Of a stretch of DNA of 12,402 bases, positions 1 through 6,174 are shown piece by piece. The notes beneath the pieces were generated by a model that saw only the letters and a list, made by a program, of their open reading frames with translations, ran no database searches and had not been told where the DNA came from. The translations under genes and the position numbers were made by a program. How positions within the stretch are numbered: the first letter of the stretch is position 1; every line of letters begins with the position of its first letter. The stretch covers positions 1 through 12,402 of the forward strand of contig DASWHX010000194.1 of the NCBI GenBank assembly GCA_036397995.1. Reading direction: 5' to 3'. This stretch comes from DASWHX01 sp036397995. Lineage in GTDB: Bacteria; Bacteroidota; Bacteroidia; Cytophagales; Cyclobacteriaceae.

Positions 1-2
1 TA

Positions 3-410
3 GTACAAATCTTTGGAACCTGGTGTCCAAATTGTATGGATGAAACCAAATTCATGGCTAATTGGTACGAAGATAACAAAGATCGGGGAGTAGAGATAAT
101 TGGCCTGGCGTACGAGAATAAAGATGACTTCGCTTATGCAAAAGCCCGGATCAACAAGATGGTAGAAAAACTCAATGTTAGCTATGATTTTCTCTTTGCC
201 GGCAGCCGGGACAATGCAAAAGCCAGTGCAACGCTGCCGATGTTAAATAAGATAACGGCATTTCCAACTACTATTTTTATTGACAAGTCCGGAAAAGTAA
301 GAAAGATACATGCTGGATTTTCGGGCCCGGGTACCGGGCATTATTATATTGAACTGGTTGAGGAATTCAATACAACCATTGATGAACTGGTTTCCGAAGA
401 AAAGCAATAA
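3..410 (+). CDS. TlpA/thioredoxin-like redox protein, C-terminal part (5' end outside window)
   Basis: The reading frame is open from the left edge, so the true start lies upstream. The first visible residues are V-Q-I-F-G-T-W-C-P-N-C, a thioredoxin-fold active site (WCxxC) with the two cysteines at bases 24-26 and 33-35. About 55 residues before the C-terminus is A-F-P-T-T, where the proline matches the conserved cis-proline of the thioredoxin fold, followed by the usual strand I-F-I-D-K-S-G-K. This order is typical of TlpA/ResA-like thiol-disulfide oxidoreductases, which in Bacteroidota are usually exported and may carry an extra N-terminal domain; neither can be judged here. An internal ATG at 36 would remove the CxxC motif and is not the real start. 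The gene converges on the helicase with a 20-base gap. Family assignment is secure; the redox partner is unknown. Confidence 0.9.
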   Translation, partial: VQIFGTWCPNCMDETKFMANWYEDNKDRGVEIIGLAYENKDDFAYAKARINKMVEKLNVSYDFLFAGSRDNAKASATLPMLNKITAFPTTIFIDKSGKVRKIHAGFSGPGTGHYYIELVEEFNTTIDELVSEEKQ

Positions 411-411
411 T

Positions 412-430
412 ATTAAGCAATACTCTTAAT
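412..430. terminator. weak AT-rich stem-loop between convergent genes
   Basis: A 6-base perfect inverted repeat (ATTAAG at 412-417, CTTAAT at 425-430) with a 7-base loop fills the 20-base gap between the convergent thioredoxin-like and helicase genes. Its position suits a shared transcription terminator, but the stem is short and has one G-C pair, so it may be chance. Confidence 0.3.
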
Positions 431-1642
431 TCAGAATTTTCGTTTCTTTCTATCAAAACTTCTCTTCCGGTTAACACTCCTTCTTTTTCCAGGCTGGTAC
501 TCCGGACCTGATCCCAGCTGTGCAGGAATCTTTGCCTTATTAACCGGTTTCCCAAGGAGTTTTTCAATTTCAGCGAATGTGCTTTGCTCATTTTCTCCAA
601 CTAAAGTAATGGCCACACCCCTTGATTCAGCCCGGGCAGTGCGGCCAATTCTGTGAATATAATCCTCGCCATCATTCGGAACATCGTAATTCAAAATCAA
701 TTCAATATCTTCAATATCTATTCCACGAGATAAAACATCGGTGGCAACAAGGGTATTTATTTTTCTGTTTCGAAAGTCTACAAGCACTTTTTCCCGTTGC
801 TTCTGTTCTAAATCCGAGCTAATTTCTTCGACATTGAGTTTTGCTTTCTTCAACTCCCGTGTAAGCGATTTAACACTGGATTTTGTTGAACAGAAAACGA
901 TAACACTATGCAAATTTTTGGAAGTCAGAATATGCGTAGCCAGGGCCAGTTTTTGTTTATCGTAAACAATAAATGCCATTTGCAGAACCCGTTCAGCCGG
1001 TCTGGAAATAGCAATGCTGATATGAACCGGATCGTGCAGAATTTTATTCGCCAGATCCAGGATGCGCCTGGGCATGGTCGCGGAGAAGAGAAGATTTTGT
1101 CTTTTCTCAGGAAGAAAAGAAATAATCTTCATGATGTCATCATGAAATCCCATGTCCAGCATGCGATCCGCTTCATCAAGAACCAGGTACTTAAAATCAT
1201 TTAACACCACATACATCAAATTCAGGTGAGCAATGAATCGGCCAGGAGTCACGATAATTATATCCGCGCCTTTTTTCAAAGCTTGCATCTCACGAACAAA
1301 GGTAGCGCCATCACTGCCACCGTAAATTGCCAGGGAGCTAACCGAAGTAAAATAGGACAGGCCGGTTAATTGTTGATCAATTTGAACGGCAAGTTCCCTG
1401 GTAGGTACAATTACGATAGCTTTAATGTGATCATCATGTTCAGGCATTAAAGCAATTTTATGAATGATAGGGAGAAGGAAGGCCGCTGTTTTGCCGGTAC
1501 CGGTTTGCGCGGATCCGATTATATCTTTTCCTTCCAGAATTAACGGGATTGCTTTTTCCTGAACCGGGGTAGCCTCCTGAAATCCCATGGAATCAATTCC
1601 CTGCATTACATTCTCATGGAGGTTAAATTCGCTGAATTTCAA
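431..1642 (-). CDS. DEAD-box ATP-dependent RNA helicase, RhlE-like
   Basis: This 403-residue protein has the complete superfamily 2 DEAD-box motif set: Q motif region with F3/F6 and Q28, motif I A-Q-T-G-T-G-K-T at 45-52, Ia P-T-R-E-L-A at 80-85, Ib T-P-G-R at 132-135, II D-E-A-D at 156-159, III S-A-T at 187-189, V around A-T-D-V-L-S-R-G-I-D (300-309) and VI H-R-I-G-R-T-A-R at 330-337. A lysine/arginine-rich tail (about residues 380-403) follows the two RecA-like domains, as in RhlE-type helicases, and probably binds RNA. Such enzymes unwind short RNA duplexes in ribosome assembly, mRNA turnover and cold adaptation. The start is TTG (1640-1642): the codon just before it is a TAA stop, and the next ATG (residue 13) would cut into the Q motif. 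The exact paralogue (RhlE, DeaD or SrmB type) cannot be settled by eye. Confidence 0.95.
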   Translation of the reverse strand: MKFSEFNLHENVMQGIDSMGFQEATPVQEKAIPLILEGKDIIGSAQTGTGKTAAFLLPIIHKIALMPEHDDHIKAIVIVPTRELAVQIDQQLTGLSYFTSVSSLAIYGGSDGATFVREMQALKKGADIIIVTPGRFIAHLNLMYVVLNDFKYLVLDEADRMLDMGFHDDIMKIISFLPEKRQNLLFSATMPRRILDLANKILHDPVHISIAISRPAERVLQMAFIVYDKQKLALATHILTSKNLHSVIVFCSTKSSVKSLTRELKKAKLNVEEISSDLEQKQREKVLVDFRNRKINTLVATDVLSRGIDIEDIELILNYDVPNDGEDYIHRIGRTARAESRGVAITLVGENEQSTFAEIEKLLGKPVNKAKIPAQLGSGPEYQPGKRRSVNRKRSFDRKKRKF

Positions 1643-1677
1643 TTACCGCGGCTTTTTAATCTAATTATGATCTCTTC

Positions 1678-1689
1678 ATGATTAATCAT
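1678..1689. repeat. 12-base perfect palindrome in the helicase/serine hydrolase divergent region
   Basis: ATGATTAATCAT reads the same on both strands. It lies 36 bases upstream of the helicase TTG start and just downstream of a candidate -7 box, near where transcription would begin, so it could be an operator. A few 12-base palindromes are expected by chance in AT-rich DNA of this length. Confidence 0.3.
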
Positions 1690-1692
1690 CCG

Positions 1693-1725
1693 CAAAAGTA
1701 AATCACTACGACGAAATTATCCCAA
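1693..1725 (-). promoter_or_regulatory. candidate Bacteroidota-type promoter for the helicase
   Basis: On the minus strand TACTTTTG (1693-1700) matches the Bacteroidota -7 consensus TAnnTTTG. A TTG (1723-1725) lies 22 bases upstream, where the -33 TTTG-like element belongs, although this spacing is at the long end. The helicase start codon is about 50 bases downstream. The consensus is established knowledge; its use here is inferred. Confidence 0.35.
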
Positions 1726-1785
1726 CATATTATTTAAATTGGAAAATTTGAAGTTTATTTAAGCTATTAAACAAAATCGGGTAGA

Positions 1786-2880
1786 ATGAAAATCCGTTCA
1801 ATTACGTGGTTTTTAACCATCTTTCTTTGTGTATGGGGATGTCAGGTCAGCAAGAAAGTTGACCCAAGAATATTACAGGCCAGGGTTTTTGTTGAACAAG
1901 TTCGTGACAGCAGCCTGGTTCCTGGAATTGCTCTTACAGTTATTAAAAATGGAGAAATGATTATATCAGCCGGATTTGGATATTCCGATTTGGAAAGTGA
2001 AACTCCGGTTGATCCCTCTAAAACTTTATTCCGGATTGGGAGTGTGAGCAAGTCCATAACTGGTGTTGGGTTGGGAATATTAATGCAGGAAGAAAAGGTG
2101 AATCTGGATACTTCTATCTATTATTACCTCCCCGATTTTCCGAAAAAAAGCTGGGACTTCACAACCAGACAAGTTGCCGGGCATCTCGCAGGCATCCGTC
2201 ATTACAGGAATGATGAATTCCTGAGCAATCAGCATTACCCGGATGTAATTTCCGGGCTTTCAATTTTCATGGATGACAGCCTCCTTTTTGAGCCTGGAAC
2301 AGAATATCGTTATTCCACCTATGGGTGGAGCCTGGTTAGCGCTATTATGGAGAAAGCATCAGGTAAGCCATTTTTAGAGTTTATGCAAACCCGGGTTTTT
2401 GACGCGCTGAAATTAAGGAACCTGCAACCTGAATTGAAAGGAAGTCAGATAAGAAATCTCACCGGTTTTTACCAGTTAAATGAGAATGAAATTGTATCCG
2501 CTCCTGAGGTTGACAATAGTTATAAGTGGGCCGGGGGAGGTTTCATTTCTACTGCTGAAGATTTAGCCAGCTTCGCCCACAAGGTGTTTTTTGATTATGC
2601 CTTGCTAAGTGAATCCACAATAGATAAATTAATAACTCCGATGACTTTGCCGGATGGCGAAAGTACAAATTACGGACTTGGTTGGCGAACGGGTGAAGAT
2701 GATCGAGGCCATTTCTATGTTGGCCATAGCGGTGGTAGTGTTGGCGGGATCACAATGCTGATTATCTATCCGGAAGAAAAAATTGTGGTGGTTATGCTTA
2801 GCAATAGTTCTAATGTGCGATATCAGAATGCGTACAATAAAATTGCCTGGCTCTTTATGGATTCGGAAGCAACTAACTAA
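1786..2880 (+). CDS. lipoprotein serine hydrolase, beta-lactamase/LACTB-like family
   Basis: This 364-residue protein belongs to the class C beta-lactamase/penicillin-binding-protein-like serine hydrolases (Pfam Beta-lactamase, PF00144). The catalytic S-x-x-K is S86-V-S-K89, the second motif Y-S-T is at 176-178, and the KTG-equivalent is H314-S-G-G. The stretch G-H-L-A-G-I-R-H-Y at 132-140 matches the L-x-H-x-S-G-I block of the family and recalls LACTB-type peptidases. The N-terminus has a short hydrophobic segment ending V-W-G-C19, a plausible lipobox, so the protein is probably membrane-anchored outside the cytoplasm. Family members include esterases, D-peptidases and PBP4-like proteins; most are not beta-lactamases, and the substrate cannot be read from the sequence. 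There is no accessory C-terminal domain, unlike its convergent neighbour, whose stop codon it overlaps by 4 bases. Confidence 0.9.
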   Translation: MKIRSITWFLTIFLCVWGCQVSKKVDPRILQARVFVEQVRDSSLVPGIALTVIKNGEMIISAGFGYSDLESETPVDPSKTLFRIGSVSKSITGVGLGILMQEEKVNLDTSIYYYLPDFPKKSWDFTTRQVAGHLAGIRHYRNDEFLSNQHYPDVISGLSIFMDDSLLFEPGTEYRYSTYGWSLVSAIMEKASGKPFLEFMQTRVFDALKLRNLQPELKGSQIRNLTGFYQLNENEIVSAPEVDNSYKWAGGGFISTAEDLASFAHKVFFDYALLSESTIDKLITPMTLPDGESTNYGLGWRTGEDDRGHFYVGHSGGSVGGITMLIIYPEEKIVVVMLSNSSNVRYQNAYNKIAWLFMDSEATN

Positions 2881-4391
2881 TTTTTTTTCATCCAGGTGAT
2901 TCCAAAGAATTCCAATTCCTCAATATCCCCTTCAGGATTAAGGTTGAAGTTAATGAAAGAACTCCCCCAATATTTTTTTGAAAAGATTAGTTTGAACGTG
3001 TCATAATGCCAGTGCGTTAACCTGCCAATTTCAGTTTCATTGAAATTAAAAACCAATTCCTCATCGCTGAAGGTAACATCAATCTTTCCAAAAATTCCAT
3101 CTTCAAAAACTCCAGCATATGAATCAAGCTTCTCTAAGGAAGTCTTGGTTCCTTCAACCCTGCTATCTTCCTTTTCTTGGTCCTGTACCGCTTCCGCATC
3201 GTCAGATCCTTTATACAGATTGAAAATTTCCTGGTGCCAGTCTCTGGAGTTATCATTAAATGCATAAAGATCGAATGACTTATACATTATTGCGTGCCTC
3301 AATTCAGCATGATCCATGTTGGCCAGGACACAAACTCCAATTTTTTCGGAGGGTATCATTCCAACAATGGCAATCAGACCTCCAATACTTCCGGTGTGAA
3401 ACTCTACCATTTTTCCTCTGTAATCATGCTGAAACCAGCCCAGACCATAGGTAGTCCAGTTTGGCTTGGTAAGCGCGGTTGTTGAATAAAATGAATTTTT
3501 AGGAATAATGTGATTTGGTTTAAGAATTTCTGAATAAGTAGAGGCGCTCAGCAAACGTTTTCCATTCACATTCGCGCTGTCAAGCATGAAAGCGAGCCAT
3601 TTGGACATGTCGCCAATGCTTGACCAAATGGACCCGGCTGGCGCAACCGGATCTGTGCTTGTGGTAACAATTGTTTCAGGCTTGCCTTCTATAATATAAT
3701 GCGGAGTTACTTTATTTTCAATGGATGTTATCTCTGACATCAATGGAACGGAGTATGTCATGCTCAGTGGCGTAAAAATACGCTCATTGACAAACTGATG
3801 CCAGGGAACTCCGCTTACTCTTGCCACCACTTCCCCTGCAACAGCATACATGATATTTTGATAGGTATAGCTGCTTCTGAAACTGTAAGCAGGATCAATA
3901 AGCTCCATTCTCCGGAATATTTCCTCTTTATCAAAATTTGGAGTTATCCAAAACAAATCAGTATTCGGCATTCCGGCTCTGTGAGTAAGTAAATCTCTAA
4001 CGGTAAGATTTTTTGTAATGTAAGGATCTTTCAATCGAAATTCCGGAAAATGTTTAATCACCGGATCATTCCAATTCAGCTTTTCCTCATCTACAAGAAT
4101 TCCCAGGCAGGCAACAGTAATAGCTTTAGTGGTGGAGGCGATAGAAAATATTGTATTAATGTCAACCGGATCCTTCTTACCCAGTTCCCGAACTCCGTAG
4201 GCTTCCTGAAAAACTAACTTTCCATTTTTTACAATTGCTACCGCCAGGCCCGGTATTTCCCAATCTATCATTCCCTTTTGAATAAAGGACTCCATAATTC
4301 TGTTGTTTTTGTCTGAAGGTTGACAGAAAGTGGAATTTGAAACCAGTAACAACAGCGCGACAAGAATTGTATATAATTTCTTCATAATCAT
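2877..4391 (-). CDS. secreted serine hydrolase, beta-lactamase family with C-terminal DUF3471-like domain
   Basis: This is a 504-residue homologue of PBP4/D-aminopeptidase/esterase-type serine hydrolases (PF00144). Motifs are S86-T-T-K89 (nucleophile and general base), L-L-T-H-R-A-G-M at 134-141, Y177-Q-N179 and H332-T-G334. After the catalytic domain (about 30-390) comes an acidic linker and a roughly 80-residue beta-rich tail starting near L-D-S-Y-A-G-V-F (about 424), resembling the DUF3471 domain often attached to these enzymes. The N-terminus (K-K-L-Y-T then a leucine/valine-rich stretch, ending near F-C-Q) looks like a Sec signal peptide. Either ATG 4389-4391 or the one two codons later may be used. 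The first is separated by one base from the stop of the upstream D-aminoacylase-like gene, indicating translational coupling and a shared operon. A D-peptide or N-acyl-related substrate is suggested by that context only. Confidence 0.9.
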   Translation of the reverse strand: MIMKKLYTILVALLLLVSNSTFCQPSDKNNRIMESFIQKGMIDWEIPGLAVAIVKNGKLVFQEAYGVRELGKKDPVDINTIFSIASTTKAITVACLGILVDEEKLNWNDPVIKHFPEFRLKDPYITKNLTVRDLLTHRAGMPNTDLFWITPNFDKEEIFRRMELIDPAYSFRSSYTYQNIMYAVAGEVVARVSGVPWHQFVNERIFTPLSMTYSVPLMSEITSIENKVTPHYIIEGKPETIVTTSTDPVAPAGSIWSSIGDMSKWLAFMLDSANVNGKRLLSASTYSEILKPNHIIPKNSFYSTTALTKPNWTTYGLGWFQHDYRGKMVEFHTGSIGGLIAIVGMIPSEKIGVCVLANMDHAELRHAIMYKSFDLYAFNDNSRDWHQEIFNLYKGSDDAEAVQDQEKEDSRVEGTKTSLEKLDSYAGVFEDGIFGKIDVTFSDEELVFNFNETEIGRLTHWHYDTFKLIFSKKYWGSSFINFNLNPEGDIEELEFFGITWMKKN

Positions 4392-4392
4392 T

Positions 4393-5985
4393 TTAATTTT
4401 CCTTTAAATATCCCGGTCCGCGGAGCACTTTGCCTGATTTTACCGGATAGAATTCTCCATTATCCACAGCAATTTTTCCATTTATAATAACAAAGGGTAT
4501 GCCTTCAGGATATTGATGCGGCTCTGTAAAAGTAGATTTATCGATAATTGTCGCGACATCAAAAATGACCAGGTCTGCAAAATTTCCTTCTTTGATTCTG
4601 CCGCGATCCTTAATTCCAAGTCTGTCTGCCGAAAGGCCGGTCATTTTATAAATAGCAGTTTCAACCGGAAACAAAGCTAAATCTCTTGCGTAGTGTCCGA
4701 TCACCCTGGGGAAAGTTCCGTAATACCTGGGGTGGGGATGTAATTTTCCAATTTCTGCCAAACCACCATCGGAACCAATCATTGTTTGGGGATGTTGCAT
4801 AATGCGGTTTACATCTGCATCATCCATCGCATGATAAATGGCACCGCAACCGCCGTTAAGTTGAGCCCTGATAACAAGTTCAGCTCCATTTTCCACCGTA
4901 GGTTCCATGCGTTCCTCAACAGCCCAGTCGTGCAGTGTCTTGCCCTGGAGATCTTCTTTCCAGGAAACTCTGGAGAATTGTATCCGGCGCAAGTCTCTTC
5001 CGCCGCGATCATTCATGATATTATAAATGATTGCCTTTTTGATGCTGTCTCTTAAAACCGGATCGCTGACTCTTTTTTCAAATCCTTCAGCCGCGCTGCC
5101 TTCCAGTGCCCAAGGCGGAATCAATACTGCAATTCCCGTGTGACTTGCAGTGTATGGATACTGGTCAAGCATAATATCCAGGCCCAGATTTCTTGCCGAA
5201 TCTACCATGGCTAGCGATTGAACACTTTTACCCCAGGCAGGTACGCCAATGGCCTTATGATGGGTAAGAACTACGGGGATGACGGCCTCACGGGAAATTT
5301 CAATTGCTTCATGCACGGCTGGTAGAAGTTTCAATCCTTCTTCTCTAAGATGAGAAGTATAAATACCCCCATACGCGGAAGCCATCTTTGAAAGTTCAAT
5401 CAATTCCTCAACTTTAGAAAATGTTCCCGGCAGGTATTTAAGACCGGTGGAAATTCCAAAAGCTCCTTCCAGCATAGCGGTTTCCACCATTGATTTCATA
5501 GCTGCAAGCTCTTCCCCGGTTGGATCTCTGTCTTCATTACCCATTACCCTTCTGCGGATTGTATTATGACCAACCAGAAATGCAACGTTCGGACCAACAC
5601 CGATTATTTCCAAAGTATCCAGATATTCCCCAAATGGTACAGGACCACCGCCATCAGGCCCACCCAGGGCCGTTGTGACTCCTTGCCGAACCAGGTTTTC
5701 AGCATCAGGCAACCGCTTAATTGCTTCCAGATGCGAGTGCATATCAATGAAGCCTGGCGATATAGAATGACCGGTGCCGTCAATTATTTTCTCAGAAATA
5801 CCCGCAAATTCTCCAACCTTAACAATTTTATCCCCATTCACCGCAACACTACCCGCAACAGGTGGATTGCCGGAGCCATCGTAAATAGTAACATTTTGAA
5901 TAAGCAGGTCATATTTCTGTGTTGTTTGGCATGCCCAAAAAAATATTAACAGGATAAAGGCAGGAATTTTGTTAGAGTGTCGCAT
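4393..5985 (-). CDS. N-acyl-D-amino-acid deacylase (D-aminoacylase)-like amidohydrolase lipoprotein
   Basis: This 530-residue protein is a metal-dependent amidohydrolase of the D-aminoacylase branch, whose members remove the acyl group from N-acyl-D-amino acids. Visible landmarks are H83-S-H85 in G-F-I-D-M-H-S-H, the block G-A-F-G-I-S-T-G-L at 174-182, H212 in T-S-H-L-R-E, H242/H243 in T-H-H-K, and D406 in I-G-S-D-G-G. These match the metal ligands of the TIM-barrel enzymes. The small beta domain is split between the N-terminus (about 24-75) and the C-terminus (about 455-525). The position that carries the metal-bridging Cys in characterised D-aminoacylases (in G-N-C-G) reads G-P-D-G, with D111 in place of Cys. 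The N-terminus ends F-W-A-C19, a likely lipobox, so the enzyme is probably anchored outside the cytoplasm, whereas classical D-aminoacylases are often soluble. It is the first gene of the operon with the downstream serine hydrolase. Confidence 0.9.
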   Translation of the reverse strand: MRHSNKIPAFILLIFFWACQTTQKYDLLIQNVTIYDGSGNPPVAGSVAVNGDKIVKVGEFAGISEKIIDGTGHSISPGFIDMHSHLEAIKRLPDAENLVRQGVTTALGGPDGGGPVPFGEYLDTLEIIGVGPNVAFLVGHNTIRRRVMGNEDRDPTGEELAAMKSMVETAMLEGAFGISTGLKYLPGTFSKVEELIELSKMASAYGGIYTSHLREEGLKLLPAVHEAIEISREAVIPVVLTHHKAIGVPAWGKSVQSLAMVDSARNLGLDIMLDQYPYTASHTGIAVLIPPWALEGSAAEGFEKRVSDPVLRDSIKKAIIYNIMNDRGGRDLRRIQFSRVSWKEDLQGKTLHDWAVEERMEPTVENGAELVIRAQLNGGCGAIYHAMDDADVNRIMQHPQTMIGSDGGLAEIGKLHPHPRYYGTFPRVIGHYARDLALFPVETAIYKMTGLSADRLGIKDRGRIKEGNFADLVIFDVATIIDKSTFTEPHQYPEGIPFVIINGKIAVDNGEFYPVKSGKVLRGPGYLKEN

Positions 5986-6002
5986 GGGTACTGATTTAAG
6001 TG

Positions 6003-6071
6003 GTTGAAATTAAGGGTTAAGATATTCTTCTCAAATTAATTTTCAACAAACCTTAAAGGTAGGTTTTCAAC
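6003..6071. repeat. repeated TTTCAAC / GTTGAAA words in the divergent intergenic region
   Basis: GTTGAAA at 6003-6009 is the reverse complement of TTTCAAC at 6041-6047, and TTTTCAAC occurs twice, at 6040-6047 and 6064-6071, 24 bases apart. The words sit between the divergent D-aminoacylase-like and PIG-L genes, where regulator binding sites are expected. No regulator is known, and the words are short. Confidence 0.35.
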
Positions 6072-6082
6072 CCGCTTAAATA

Positions 6083-6122
6083 GTCGAAATGTTAATTCAA
6101 ATATTAAATCCTGAATTTCGAC
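6083..6122. repeat. 8-base inverted repeat upstream of the PIG-L deacetylase gene
   Basis: GTCGAAAT (6083-6090) and ATTTCGAC (6115-6122) are perfect inverted copies separated by 24 bases, 53 bases upstream of the PIG-L start. The spacing suits two half-sites or a weak cruciform more than a terminator, since no T-tract follows. I could not find a clear TAnnTTTG promoter box in this 189-base gap on either strand. Confidence 0.4.
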
Positions 6123-6174
6123 GCAATGTGCTTAACTTTCAGTTCCAAAAAAGTTTTAATCAACATATTTTAGG

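Noticed and set aside
367..600. A 77-codon minus-strand frame overlapping the helicase 3' end and the thioredoxin-like gene
   Set aside because: It overlaps two well-supported genes in another frame and shows no family features.
908..1204. A 98-codon + strand frame antisense to the helicase
   Set aside because: It contains reverse-complement readings of conserved helicase motifs and has no independent support.
1786..4391. Antibiotic-resistance beta-lactamases
   Set aside because: Both proteins have the serine-hydrolase motifs, but the family is mostly peptidases and esterases, and nothing here points specifically to AmpC-type activity.
4385..4391. A frameshifted fusion of the D-aminoacylase-like and serine hydrolase genes
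   Set aside because: Each gene has its own complete domains and export signal, and a one-base gap between stop and start is a normal operon junction.
5566..5949. A 127-codon open frame on the + strand inside the D-aminoacylase-like gene
   Set aside because: It is antisense to a well-supported gene, has no recognisable domain and looks like a frame shadow.
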